NCBI RefSeq assembly: GCF_020178975.1 | Contig: NZ_JAHXBU010000089.1 | Span: forward strand, 62,001-126,000 | Direction of reading: 5' to 3' | Length of the DNA: 64,000 nucleotides | DNA from: Cesiribacter sp. SM1 | GTDB taxonomy: Bacteria; Bacteroidota; Bacteroidia; Cytophagales; Cyclobacteriaceae | Shown: positions 43,634-53,788 of the stretch, in pieces | How the letters are laid out: every line of letters starts with the position of its first letter | Position numbering within the stretch: the stretch's first letter is position 1 | Program-made: the position numbers and the translations under genes | The notes under the pieces: generated by a model | Database searches by the model: none | What the model saw: the letters and a program-made list of their open reading frames with translations, nothing else | Told to the model about the DNA's origin: nothing

Positions 43634-46561
43634 TTACTGCTGAACAACTACTCTTCTGATGGTACGCTTGTTGCCCTGCACTACTTCCAGGAAGTACACG
43701 CCATCCTGTCCGGGCATACTAAACTGCACTGTAGTTTTACCTGCGGTATAGCTTTTGCTCGCTATGTGCCTGCCGGTCACATCCATCAGCCTTACCAGGA
43801 TTGGCTCCTTTCCTATTTGTGGCAGTGCAATGTTAAGAATGTCCCGGGCTGGGTTAGGATAAACGGCAAGCGCAGGCAGGTCGTTCTGGATAATGCCCGT
43901 AACCGGAGCAACAGGCACTGGCCTTTCGCCGTCTTTTATGGTTTCGTATAACAGTCTGGCCGCTTCAGCAGAGCTAAGAATGTCTTCTATTGAGGAACCG
44001 CCATGCAGCGCAAAAGCTATTCTTACAGTACCCCCAGCAGGAATATTGTAGGGCCCCGAAGAAACGGTATGGCTCACGTCATTACCTTCTTCTATGATGC
44101 CGGCTTCTTCACGACCAATAGCATTCGACATAGATCTGAATTTCTCCTGGTCTGTATATCCATCATACACGCCAAAGGGGTTATTTTCAATATTTTCGTC
44201 GTTGTCTATGGCCCAGTAGTTTGGAGTACCGGAAAGCACCTGAATGGCACCAACCCATCTTTCTGTAGGATCAGGAGTATAGATATAGCCTGTTTGTGTA
44301 GCGGCATCCCAGCCTGCCATATCCCTGTAGTTGTCCTGGTTAATATCCCAATCGGCAAACAAACCCAGGTAGTAGTTTTCGAGGGCATCGTTCCCGGTGT
44401 TGGTTACGTCATATTCAACAACAACCATTTTTTCAAAAGGTCTCTCACGCCATACAAAACTTCTGTAGTCAACCTCTACATTTAACCTGGAAAGCGGGCT
44501 TGACTTTGAATCATCGAAGGTACCATAAACATCAGAGTCTGATACCATACCGGGATTATCCCTGGCAATTTTATTCACTACCTTAAAATCGTCATCAACA
44601 TCACCGGGGGTACTGCCCCGAACTGTGCTCAGCACCCGGGTTTCGCTGGTACCCATCATCACTCCCATCTCGAAAAGCATATTCACATCATTGTACACAA
44701 AGCCAAGGCCCTGCGCCTGTTCTGTATCCTGGTAGCCTATGCGACCGTTACCAGCCAGCGTTGTAGTAACAAGATTTTCATTGATGTTAAAGTAAGAAGG
44801 GTTTACCAGTACTCTTATATACTGATAATCTGTGTAGCCGTTGGCTGCCGTATAATCCAGCCTGAATACAATTTGTGCATTTGACGGGGCGCTGGTATTA
44901 ACCCTTATTCTGAAAGGAAGCGTTTGGTTAGATACAGAATCCATCATGGCCATATCTCCCAACTCCACTGATTCCTGTAACATGGTGATGTGGCTGCTTA
45001 GCGGCGTTAGGGTAACACTGGCACCTGCAGCAGGCCACAGGAAGTTGGTAAACGTGCCATAGATGATGGCTTCCTGACCAGCTTTTGCCACATCGCCGTT
45101 GGGTCCCTGAATGTAGGGGTTATCCATGCGGATAGATGGGCTTTGCACTGTTAACGCCCTTTCCACATCCAGACGGCCTCTGCCCATTTTATCTTTATAA
45201 GTGCTCCCCAGCCTGCTATTGAAGGCAGGATCGGCAGTGGTACGAAGCACCTCCCCTATCTGGGCACCATTAAAATCAGGGTATACTGTTTTAACCAGGG
45301 CAGCAGCGCCTGATACAATAGGAGCAGCAAAGGAAGTTCCATTGGTGAAGGTATAGCCACCCCCCACCGCAGTAGTAAGAATATCAGAGCCGGGTGCCGC
45401 AATATCCACCCTATAGCCATAGTTCGAAAAAGAGGCTCTGCCATCTGCAGCCGTAGTTGCCGAAACAGAAAGCACGTAATCATAATCTGAAGGATAGTGA
45501 GGCTCTACGCTGCTTTCATTGCCGGCTGCAGCCACTACCAGCACATCGTACTCAAGCGCTACATACCTGTAAATATCATGAGATATCTGGCTGTAATAGG
45601 TGCTTCCATAAGAGGCATTTATGATATCTGCACCATGCTCAGCAGCGTACAGAACGCCCTGCAGCAAATTACTCAGTAGTGCATTCCCTTCATCCCGGGT
45701 ATCATTATCTGCAGAATGTTTCAATATCATTAAACGCGCATTGAAACCCACTCCGGCTATACCTTCATTATTATTGGTAACTGCAGAGGCAGCTCCGGCT
45801 ACCATGGTACCATGCGTTAAGTTCGAAAGGTTTGTAGACGGGTCGTTATCACCCTGCAGGCTTATGTAATCATCGCCGGCAAAGTCCCATCCATAGTAGT
45901 TGTCAACATAGCCATCCTCATCATTGTCAACACCATCAATAGGATCTGCTTCGTTGGTATAAATATTAGCTGCCAGATCCGGGTGCTGCAGATCTACACC
46001 AGAATCCAGAATAGCAATAATGATGTCGTTTCTGCCGGTTACAAGATCCCAGGCATCCAGAGCATTCACCAACGGCAGATAGTACTGATCAGACACCCTT
46101 GGGTCGTTGGGCCTGAGGTAAGATTTTGCAGCATACACAGGCTCTGCTATTTCCACGGCACCTGATTTATAGAGCAAGGCGATTGCTTCCTCTACAGGCA
46201 TTTCAGGATCAATGCTGATTTGATGGTACAAGCGTAAATCTATTTTTGATTTACCACTGGCACGTGCTGTGCCGGAGCTGCTTTTTGCTGTGCCTGCACT
46301 AAAAGAATGTACCCCCTGAACAGATAATGCGGGCACCAGGCTTTCCCAGCTTTTAATACGCATGCCCGAACCATCGCTGTTCATATATACAAAGCCGGGC
46401 TTGAGTTTGATAAGAAGTTGCCCTGGTGTAATAGTTGGTGAATCAAAAATTGGCATGTTAGCCCAGCCTACGGAGGCATGAGTAGAAAAAGTTAGTAAAA
46501 AACATATTAAGGATTTCACACAAATTATTCTGGTATTCACTTGATCAGCCTCCTTTTTCAA
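43634..46561 (-). CDS. Secreted subtilisin-like serine protease with T9SS sorting domain (paralogue 2)
   Basis: 975 residues, colinear with its neighbours on both sides. Signal peptide (CVKSLICFLLTFSTHASVGWA), propeptide with PGQLLIKLKPGFVYMNSDG, S8 triad in AILDSGVDLQHPD, THGTMVAGAASAV and NGTSFAAPIVSG, the DGVDNDEDGYVDNYYGWDF insertion, then WAIDNDENIENNPFGVYDGY and SHTVSSGPYNI in the long C-terminal region. T9SS tail with LAVYPNPARDIL and RTIRRVVVQQ. Has its own terminator, so the three genes are separate transcription units. Confidence 0.92.
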   Translation of the reverse strand: MKKEADQVNTRIICVKSLICFLLTFSTHASVGWANMPIFDSPTITPGQLLIKLKPGFVYMNSDGSGMRIKSWESLVPALSVQGVHSFSAGTAKSSSGTARASGKSKIDLRLYHQISIDPEMPVEEAIALLYKSGAVEIAEPVYAAKSYLRPNDPRVSDQYYLPLVNALDAWDLVTGRNDIIIAILDSGVDLQHPDLAANIYTNEADPIDGVDNDEDGYVDNYYGWDFAGDDYISLQGDNDPSTNLSNLTHGTMVAGAASAVTNNNEGIAGVGFNARLMILKHSADNDTRDEGNALLSNLLQGVLYAAEHGADIINASYGSTYYSQISHDIYRYVALEYDVLVVAAAGNESSVEPHYPSDYDYVLSVSATTAADGRASFSNYGYRVDIAAPGSDILTTAVGGGYTFTNGTSFAAPIVSGAAALVKTVYPDFNGAQIGEVLRTTADPAFNSRLGSTYKDKMGRGRLDVERALTVQSPSIRMDNPYIQGPNGDVAKAGQEAIIYGTFTNFLWPAAGASVTLTPLSSHITMLQESVELGDMAMMDSVSNQTLPFRIRVNTSAPSNAQIVFRLDYTAANGYTDYQYIRVLVNPSYFNINENLVTTTLAGNGRIGYQDTEQAQGLGFVYNDVNMLFEMGVMMGTSETRVLSTVRGSTPGDVDDDFKVVNKIARDNPGMVSDSDVYGTFDDSKSSPLSRLNVEVDYRSFVWRERPFEKMVVVEYDVTNTGNDALENYYLGLFADWDINQDNYRDMAGWDAATQTGYIYTPDPTERWVGAIQVLSGTPNYWAIDNDENIENNPFGVYDGYTDQEKFRSMSNAIGREEAGIIEEGNDVSHTVSSGPYNIPAGGTVRIAFALHGGSSIEDILSSAEAARLLYETIKDGERPVPVAPVTGIIQNDLPALAVYPNPARDILNIALPQIGKEPILVRLMDVTGRHIASKSYTAGKTTVQFSMPGQDGVYFLEVVQGNKRTIRRVVVQQ

Positions 46562-46925
46562 AATATATTCTATGGATTAAGTCCGCATCAGGTCACAACC
46601 AGGCGATATAATTCTTTAAAATAATCACTACCGCACAACCCTGATATTATGACCCTAAGCCCGCTCACTCTAACATTATCTAGTCTAAATAAGACTTTTT
46701 ACTGTTTTTAAGCACGGAAACATTTGGCACAATATACGTCTTTTTTCTGATTTACTTAGAGGCTATGAACTCGCGACAATCATCTAAAGGCTTATACATC
46801 AGCAGGATTCAAACAAAACAGCCCACTTAATTAAGTTGGGCTGTTAAAATGCATCTTATAAGTAGAAAGGAGTCTTACTACTTCAGTTTATGAAGCATAA
46901 AATTTTCATAGAAGGCTACGCCTGT
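46562..46925. other. Intergenic region between protease paralogues 2 and 3
   Basis: 364 nt, AT-rich; holds the terminator of paralogue 3 at 46813-46845 and presumably the promoter of paralogue 2. No gene seen. Confidence 0.5.
46813..46845 (-). terminator. Intrinsic terminator of protease paralogue 3
   Basis: AACAGCCCACTTAA (46817-46830) and TTAAGTTGGGCTGTT (46831-46845) form a long, slightly imperfect palindrome; on the minus strand it is followed by TTGTTTG. Confidence 0.7.
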
Positions 46926-49832
46926 TTACTTTATGATAAGCTTTTTTGTAGTTCTTTTTTTATCCTGGGTTATTGAAACAACATAAACACCGGGGACCGG
47001 AGGCAATTGGATCCGGACGTTTTCCTGATAAGCCGGAAAAGTAGAATATTTCATACGTTTACCACGAAGATCTATGATTTCTACAGAAAATGGACTTGAT
47101 CCGACAGCCGGCACATGAATGTCCAGCCACCTTTCAGCCGGATTCGGAAAAATCCTAACATTACTAATTTCTTCGTCATAAAGACCTGTAGGCTCTTCAA
47201 CTTCATCCTCAACCAATATAACTGGTTCAGACCTTTCTTCATCTTCAATCGAATCATAGATGAATTTCATTGCCCGGGCAGAAGCAACTATCTCGGCTAA
47301 AGAGCCACCTCCATGTAAAGCAAATGCTATTCTGATAGAATCCCCGGGCGGTATAGTATATGGGCCAGAAGAAACTGTATGGCTTACATCATTTCCCTCC
47401 GCATTGATACCACCTTCCGCACGCCCAATACCACTGGAGATAGACTGATACTTTTCTTCATCTGTGTAACCATCATAAACGCCAAATGGGTTATTATCTA
47501 AATCAGGATCATTATCAATAGCCCAGTAGTTGGGATCTCCTGTTAATACTTGTATAGCTCCAAACAAAGGTTTTTCTGCCCCATAGGAATAAACATAACC
47601 TGTATTTGTTTCCGAATTCCAGCCAGCTTTATCAAGGCCTACCAATCCTTCCTCCTGATTAATATCCCAGTCAGCGAACAAACCAAAGTAAAAATCATTC
47701 AATGCTTCCTCTCCTTTGTTGATTACTTCATACTCCAGTACAACTGACTTTTCATACTGTTGATTGTGCCATGCAAATCCCTGATAATCTACTCTTACAT
47801 TCAACTGAGAGGCTACCGGTGCATTTGAATCATCAAAAGCACCATATACATCTACATCAGAGATTTGCCCGGGTATGGTTCTATTGATTGCACTAATAAT
47901 TCTGAAATCCTGATCAACACTATTCACCCCTGATCTAACACTATTTACCAGCTTATCATTACCAGTTGCCATAATGATGCCCATTTCAAAGAGCATATTA
48001 ACTCCATTGTAAGTGAATCCAATCCCCTGAGTTTGATCCATATCCTGATAGCCTATTCTACCATTAGCCGCAATTGTAGTTGCAACAAGGTTATTTTGAA
48101 TACTGGTAAAACTGGGGTTAACTAACACTTTTATGTATTGATAATCGGTGTAGTTATTGCCAGAATACTGTACTCTTATAAAAACCTCTGTATTGAAAGG
48201 AGCATCTTCACTTACCTGGATCAAAAATGGGTTATCGCGTAACGAGAATGCTTCCATCATATCTAAGTTACCTATAGATACAGATTCGCTTAATACTGTT
48301 AAATATCTGCTCAAAGAAGTTATAGTAACTTCAACCCCTTCTGCAGCCCACAAAAAATTTATGAAATCTCCGTACAGTTTAGCCTGCTGTCCTGCCTTTG
48401 CGACATCACCCTGGTCAGACTCCAGGTAAGAATTATCAAAACGAATAGAGGGACTTTGTGTAGTAAGTGCTTTTTGAACATCTAGCCTGCCTCGCCCCAT
48501 CTTATCTTTATAAGTAGGAATCAACTTTTCGTTGAAGGCGGGGTCTGATGTAACCCTCAAAACCTCTCCTATTTGTGCTCCATTGAAATCTGGATATAAA
48601 GTTTTGACAAGCGCTGCAGCTCCAGCCACTATAGGTGAGGAAAAAGATGTACCGTTAATATATCCATAATCACCATTAATTTGTGTGGTATAAATGTTAG
48701 CACCAGGTGCTGCAATATCAACTTTATACCCATAATTAGAGAAGGTTGCTTTTGTATCAGCACTAGTAGATGCAGATACTGAAAGTACATAATCATAATC
48801 TGCAGGATAATGGGGCTGAGCACTGCCTTCGTTACCCGCAGCTGCCACAATCAGGACATCATAATCTAGAGCTGCAATTTTGTAGATATCCTGAGCGATT
48901 TGACTGAAGACTGTACCTCCATAAGAGGCATTTATGATGTTTGCTCCATGTTGAGCTGCATAGGTAACTCCTTGAAGAAGATTAACAAGATATGCGTTCC
49001 CGTTATCATCTGTATCATTATCAGCAGAATGCTTTAGTACCAGCAATTTGGCATTGAAACCAATTCCTGCAATGCCTAAAGCATTATCTGTTACAGCTGA
49101 GGCACAGCCGGCAACCATTGTACCATGTGAAATATTTTCAAGTTCGGCGTTCGGATCATTATCTTCTTGATAATTATCTTTATCGCTACCTGCAAAATCC
49201 CAACCATAGTAATTATCTATATAGCCGTCGCGATCATTATCAACTCCATCAACAGGATCATTCTCATTAACATATATATTATTTGCAAGGTCAGGATGAT
49301 CAAGATCAACACCAGAATCCAGAATGGCTATAACCAATTCATTACTTCCTTTTGTGATATCCCAGCCTTCAAAAGCATTTATTAGATCAATATAGTACTG
49401 ATTTGGTATTTCTGGATCGTTTGGAACATAATTGGTAGAAACCATATAATCTGGCTCAGCTATTTCTACCACACCTGATTTATAAAGCTTATCTATTGCT
49501 TCATCGACAGGAATGGAAGGGTCGATGCTTAACTGATGGTATTGACGCAGATCTAAACCAGAGCCCCTATTTGCCTTTTGGTTAAGCCCATTCTTTTTAG
49601 AATCCTTAGAACTAAATGAGACTGATTTATAGATAGAAAGATCTGGCACTAGATTGTTCCAAAAGCTTGTACGCATGCCCGCTCCATCAGAGTTTAGATA
49701 AATAAAAGAAGGCTTCAGTTTTACCAATATCTGACCTTTTACAACTTTATCTTTTTCATTCTCTAGCGGACTCGCAATCACACGCACAGATAACAATAGA
49801 ATGCATAGAGAGATAGGTATAATTTTTCGCAT
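46926..49832 (-). CDS. Secreted subtilisin-like serine protease with T9SS sorting domain (paralogue 3)
   Basis: 968 residues. Signal peptide MRKIIPISLCILLLSVRVIA, propeptide with KGQILVKLKPSFIYLNSDG, S8 triad in AILDSGVDLDHPD, SHGTMVAGCASAV and NGTSFSSPIVAG, DGVDNDRDGYIDNYYGWDF insertion, C-terminal region with WAIDNDPDLDNNPFGVYDGY and SHTVSSGPYTI, T9SS tail with VRIFPNPAERWLDI ending RTTKKLIIK. Codon use is visibly more AT-rich than in paralogues 1 and 2. Divergent from the secreted protein at 49982. Confidence 0.92.
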   Translation of the reverse strand: MRKIIPISLCILLLSVRVIASPLENEKDKVVKGQILVKLKPSFIYLNSDGAGMRTSFWNNLVPDLSIYKSVSFSSKDSKKNGLNQKANRGSGLDLRQYHQLSIDPSIPVDEAIDKLYKSGVVEIAEPDYMVSTNYVPNDPEIPNQYYIDLINAFEGWDITKGSNELVIAILDSGVDLDHPDLANNIYVNENDPVDGVDNDRDGYIDNYYGWDFAGSDKDNYQEDNDPNAELENISHGTMVAGCASAVTDNALGIAGIGFNAKLLVLKHSADNDTDDNGNAYLVNLLQGVTYAAQHGANIINASYGGTVFSQIAQDIYKIAALDYDVLIVAAAGNEGSAQPHYPADYDYVLSVSASTSADTKATFSNYGYKVDIAAPGANIYTTQINGDYGYINGTSFSSPIVAGAAALVKTLYPDFNGAQIGEVLRVTSDPAFNEKLIPTYKDKMGRGRLDVQKALTTQSPSIRFDNSYLESDQGDVAKAGQQAKLYGDFINFLWAAEGVEVTITSLSRYLTVLSESVSIGNLDMMEAFSLRDNPFLIQVSEDAPFNTEVFIRVQYSGNNYTDYQYIKVLVNPSFTSIQNNLVATTIAANGRIGYQDMDQTQGIGFTYNGVNMLFEMGIIMATGNDKLVNSVRSGVNSVDQDFRIISAINRTIPGQISDVDVYGAFDDSNAPVASQLNVRVDYQGFAWHNQQYEKSVVLEYEVINKGEEALNDFYFGLFADWDINQEEGLVGLDKAGWNSETNTGYVYSYGAEKPLFGAIQVLTGDPNYWAIDNDPDLDNNPFGVYDGYTDEEKYQSISSGIGRAEGGINAEGNDVSHTVSSGPYTIPPGDSIRIAFALHGGGSLAEIVASARAMKFIYDSIEDEERSEPVILVEDEVEEPTGLYDEEISNVRIFPNPAERWLDIHVPAVGSSPFSVEIIDLRGKRMKYSTFPAYQENVRIQLPPVPGVYVVSITQDKKRTTKKLIIK

Positions 49833-49981
49833 AGCAGTTGATAGTAAATGCTTTAAATAGCAAGTTCTATATAAATTTTAAAATAAAAATTTATAATGAT
49901 AATGCTTACCCTAAAATATTAATAAGTTAAAAAATATTTATATTAAAGCCTATTGAAGCAATTCACCATTTAAATCTTACT

Positions 49982-50716
49982 ATGAAAAAATATTACTTCC
50001 AGCTTCTGATAGCTGTTTATTTTGTATGTACAGGTAGCCTATATGCACAAAATGCAGTATATGTTGACGGAAAAGGGGTTGACATGAATACTAACATATG
50101 GGGTACAATTCAGCAATTAGACAGGAGAGAATACAGCGTAGAAAATGAACAACAGTATCTAGACAAGAACTGGTTAGAGGGTGAAATTTTCATGAAGACC
50201 GGAGTCAACATAGAAGGATTTCCATTACGCTATGACTTGGTAAATCAGGAAATTGAAATAAAGGCCGGCAGTGAAATAAAAGTATTGCCTTTATCAAAGG
50301 TTGATAGTTTTTCATTGATAGCCTTGAATGGAAAGAATAAAAATTACGTATCGTCAATTACCAGTCACAACTATGGTAATGCTCCAAATCCGGGGTGTTA
50401 CGAAAAGGTTGCCTCTGCTGATTCCTGGAGTTTATACAAGAATTACACAGTAGTATTAGAGCAGCCAAACTACAATATTGCACTAAATACTGGTTCTAAA
50501 GATGCTAAAACTAAAGTTATTACAACCTATTATTTCTCACATGAAGATCAAACAATTGAAGTTGTGAACTCAGTGAAAAAATTCAATGAAAAACTACCCA
50601 GAGATATTCACGATGCAACAAAAGCGTATATCAAGGAAAACAGAATAAAAATGAAAAATGAAGAGGATTTAGTCAAAATGCTAAGTTTTCTGAACTCACT
50701 TACATCTTCAAATTGA
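49982..50716 (+). CDS. Secreted protein of unknown function
   Basis: 244 residues with a clear signal peptide (MKKYYFQLLIAVYFVCTGSLYAQ). The mature part is mixed strand/helix with no motif I recognise; segments such as INIEGFPLRYDLVNQEIEI-like and YVSSITSHNYG suggest a small all-beta exported domain, followed by a Lys-rich helical tail (KAYIKENRIKMKNEEDLVKM). Base composition is AT-rich like paralogue 3, 149 nt away on the other strand. Similar small exported proteins are common and uncharacterised in Bacteroidota. Confidence 0.6.
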   Translation: MKKYYFQLLIAVYFVCTGSLYAQNAVYVDGKGVDMNTNIWGTIQQLDRREYSVENEQQYLDKNWLEGEIFMKTGVNIEGFPLRYDLVNQEIEIKAGSEIKVLPLSKVDSFSLIALNGKNKNYVSSITSHNYGNAPNPGCYEKVASADSWSLYKNYTVVLEQPNYNIALNTGSKDAKTKVITTYYFSHEDQTIEVVNSVKKFNEKLPRDIHDATKAYIKENRIKMKNEEDLVKMLSFLNSLTSSN

Positions 50717-51440
50717 AGACTATATTACACACTACCTATTTAGGTATACATACAGCGTTTTACCAGCTTGGGTTTTTCAGCAGCATTACAAGAAAACACT
50801 TAATGTAAGGCACCAGTAAAGCTTATTAGGCTATTTAATATTGGAGCTGAAGCCGGATCTTGGGTATTGCTGTTTTCTTTCAATAGAAGTATTAGTTTTT
50901 CTAAACTCCCGTAATCAACTTCTCTAAACAAAGGAGATTTTTTATTAAGTTAGTTACTTAGCAGGATCGCTTAACCCAAGTCTGCTTGTTGGCCTTCCTT
51001 TAGCAGATCAGCTATATGCTTATGTTTTTTTCCATGGTCTGGCAGACAAAACTGACTTTCTGCAAGTCGATTGCCTTCAGGCTGAAGGCCAATACCATCC
51101 CGCCGTCCAGTATGTATGTTATTGTTGCCGGTCTGCTGCTAGACATGCTGCCAGATCAATTGGGGCAGTGCTCCATCTTCACTGTTTTAGCAGCTCTCTG
51201 CTGAGAGCTGCTACAGCTAACAATCGGGAATTAGTCAACAGCTGCCATATAATCATCTTGTGGTATTTGTACATGCTCATAGTGTCCGTCATTCAACCTG
51301 AAATGACAACAAAGGCAACAAGCCTATTGACCAATCAAAATGAGTAAATAACAGCCTGTAAACAAAAAAAGGTCGGAAGATTAAATCTTCCGACCTTGCC
51401 TGGCACAAACCGGCTCTGTTGTTGAAGAATGCTTAAAACA
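50717..51440. other. Long intergenic region with hairpins, possible remnant DNA
   Basis: About 720 nt without a convincing gene. Two hairpins without T tails: GCCTTCAG/CTGAAGGC (51073-51089) and a perfect 11-bp stem TAGCAGCTCTC/GAGAGCTGCTA (51188-51213). On the minus strand a 27-codon frame ending at 51231 reads CHFRLNDGHYEHVQIPQDDY near its end, which looks protein-like but lacks a start. The terminator for the gene at 51441 is at 51363-51397. Confidence 0.45.
51363..51397 (-). terminator. Intrinsic terminator of the first SusCD operon
   Basis: Perfect 14-bp stem AAGGTCGGAAGATT / AATCTTCCGACCTT (51369-51382, 51384-51397), followed on the minus strand by a T run. Confidence 0.88.
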
Positions 51441-52235
51441 CTATTGTTTTGTGAAGGTTAAACTACATTCAAACCCACCAAAACAACCAGCATTACTGTA
51501 ATTAACATTCACTGTAAACTGACTATCATCACTTGCAGAGAAAGTTCCGGGAACTGCGGCAGTAACAACGTCAACATTATTGCCTGCCCCGCATCCAAGA
51601 CCTATACTTTGCTCTGTAACATAAATCTGCTCACAAACCAAGTCAAACTCAAAACCGATACCATTAAATGTATCCCAAGAAGCTTGAAAAGATCTAAGAT
51701 TACCAGATGTCTTTGTTAAAGTAGCAGTACCAAAAAACAACTCACAATCATCTGTTACTGTATAAGTACCTTCAAAAGGTGCCTGTACCACACAAGTGGT
51801 ACTGGCAGTAAAAGATGTATTGGTAAAGTATTCGCTACCAGCTGCAGAATACACTTTAAAGGTGTATACGAAATCATCTCCGGCGGTTAACTGATCCACT
51901 GTAAGGCCTGCCAAATTCATTGCTTCGGTCAATGAGATACTAAGATCTGCAGGGAATGTACTGATGGTTTCCACCACTTTAAAATCTGATCCCTCATACG
52001 ACTGAAGTACTTCAATCCTATCTACTGACTCTTTCCCTGCTAATGCTATGGAAAAATCAATTTCTGTGTTTTCAGGATCCGATAAATCATAAAATGACTG
52101 ACCTACAGCACTAATTTCAGGAGCTGTTACAAATGTAAGGTTATCAGATTGAACGCCGATTGGCTCATCTACCTCACAGGCTGTCCAGGCTGTTGCCATA
52201 CCTAGCAGCAATGAATATATTTTTATTTTATTCAT
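51441..52235 (-). CDS. SusE-like surface lipoprotein
   Basis: 264 residues with a lipobox (MATAWTACEVDEP). No enzyme motif; mainly beta strands and several Cys (CVVQAP, DDCELFF, LVCEQIYV, GLGCGAG, AGCFGGFEC). Third gene of a SusC-SusD-lipoprotein operon, 28 nt after susD, so it is likely a surface ligand-binding accessory protein. The C-terminal half has a pattern (EGTYTVTDDCELFFG ... GIGFEFDLVC) found in Bacteroidota lipoproteins of this genomic position. Confidence 0.65.
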   Translation of the reverse strand: MNKIKIYSLLLGMATAWTACEVDEPIGVQSDNLTFVTAPEISAVGQSFYDLSDPENTEIDFSIALAGKESVDRIEVLQSYEGSDFKVVETISTFPADLSISLTEAMNLAGLTVDQLTAGDDFVYTFKVYSAAGSEYFTNTSFTASTTCVVQAPFEGTYTVTDDCELFFGTATLTKTSGNLRSFQASWDTFNGIGFEFDLVCEQIYVTEQSIGLGCGAGNNVDVVTAAVPGTFSASDDSQFTVNVNYSNAGCFGGFECSLTFTKQ

Positions 52236-52263
52236 GTCTCTACGAATAATTTAGTAAGAAATA

Positions 52264-53772
52264 TTATTGAACGTCCCACCACAGACTTTGGGTAACCAGT
52301 GTTTCATTAGGCACAGGTATACCTGGACCATTTTGCAGATTTACACCATTAAGGTCAATTTCCAGCTGTGGGTAGGGCAAACGTAGAGGGATACGGTTTT
52401 GCGTCCTATTGTTGAGAGGATTAACTAAATCCGGATAATTAGCATCTCCAACTCGCCTATAATCAACCCAGGCTTCATATGGCATAGTATACAGCGCTAT
52501 GTACTTCTGTTCCATAATTCGCTCAAGTTTATTAGCAGCAGCGCTGTATGAAACTGTTTGCTGTGCCAAATATGTGGCGATATCATCCTCAGATATTTCC
52601 GGAATTTCAACTCCGGTACCAGGATAAGTTGCTCCTCCAGCAACTGCGCTATGATAATTTAAGCTGGCAGTTACAGCATTTTCATATGCTTCCTGTGCGG
52701 CTGCAGCGTTACCCGCCCTTTGCATTACCTCTGCAATTATGAATTGTGTTTCGGCATACGAAGCAAGTACTGCAGGTGCGTCTGGTCCTGCTAAACTTAA
52801 ACCAACACGGGAAAAACGTTCACGACCGCTGTCATCCTGCGTATCACCGGGGTAATTACCAGCAACTGTACCCTCAAGATCACCATTCCTGATTGGCTCA
52901 AAGTAGTACAGAAAGCGAGGGTCATTAAGTGCTGTAAGCATGTTCACAAAAGTTTCACTAACAGCTGCATCCTCTCTACCACTTACATTATCAAACTGGT
53001 AACGTGGATTATACTGATTTACATCATCGAAGAAAGGAACCAATGCATTATCTGCATTGCTTTCCATCAGCAAAGGATTCGTACTTAAAAACTCTTGTGC
53101 CGCATTTGGCTGGCGAAGGCTTAAGTGATTCAGCGCTCTAAGTTTTAGAGTGTTTGCATACCTCACCCATTTATCCATATCGCCTTCATAGATAAGATCT
53201 TCATCACCAACATAACTTGCATCATCTGCCTGTACATTTTCAATACCATTATTCAACATCTCAATAATGCCATTGTATACAGCTTCCTGTGCATCATATT
53301 CAGTAGTGATGAATTCATCTATGTTATTTGCCTGGCTAAAAGGGATATCACCATAGATGTCTGTTAATAACAAATAGCTGTTGGCTTTCAGAATTTGGGC
53401 AATACCTACGTAAGCTGGCTGTTCAGTTACCGTTGCCTGTTGCTGAAGTGCAGCTGCATCCTCCAAAACACCTGAATATATTGCAGACCAGCTATTATCT
53501 GTATCACTTGCTCTGAAATCAAGTTGTGCATACTGCAGTGGCTGACCACGGTGACCAGCGTAATACTGCATAATAGATCCTGTGTACAAACTAAAGTTAC
53601 CGTAGGCATAGTAACCTAAAGTAGAAATAATTGGAGGCAACAAAGTAGCCGGTGGCACCTCTGTAAGTGAGTTTGGTGACTCATTTACATCAAAGAAGTC
53701 ATCACAGCTGCTTGTTGCTAAGGCAAGCAGAAGAAATAGACTTGTTATTCGTTTATATAATATAGTTGTCAT
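52264..53772 (-). CDS. SusD/RagB-like nutrient-binding lipoprotein
   Basis: 502 residues, lipobox ALATSSCDDFFDVNESPN. SusD-like_2 type: NESPN near the N-terminus, ADLQ-like helices, LLLTDIYGDIPFSQAN, RYANTLKLRALNHLS, IMEQKYIALYTMPYEAWVDYRR near the C-terminus. TPR-like helical fold that caps the SusC barrel and binds the substrate outside the cell. 16 nt after susC. Confidence 0.9.
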   Translation of the reverse strand: MTTILYKRITSLFLLLALATSSCDDFFDVNESPNSLTEVPPATLLPPIISTLGYYAYGNFSLYTGSIMQYYAGHRGQPLQYAQLDFRASDTDNSWSAIYSGVLEDAAALQQQATVTEQPAYVGIAQILKANSYLLLTDIYGDIPFSQANNIDEFITTEYDAQEAVYNGIIEMLNNGIENVQADDASYVGDEDLIYEGDMDKWVRYANTLKLRALNHLSLRQPNAAQEFLSTNPLLMESNADNALVPFFDDVNQYNPRYQFDNVSGREDAAVSETFVNMLTALNDPRFLYYFEPIRNGDLEGTVAGNYPGDTQDDSGRERFSRVGLSLAGPDAPAVLASYAETQFIIAEVMQRAGNAAAAQEAYENAVTASLNYHSAVAGGATYPGTGVEIPEISEDDIATYLAQQTVSYSAAANKLERIMEQKYIALYTMPYEAWVDYRRVGDANYPDLVNPLNNRTQNRIPLRLPYPQLEIDLNGVNLQNGPGIPVPNETLVTQSLWWDVQ

Positions 53773-53788
53773 AGAATTTGCTATTTAT

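Noticed and set aside
51016-51204. 62-codon open frame on the plus strand
   Set aside because: Overlaps two perfect hairpins and shows no family-like segment; probably chance.
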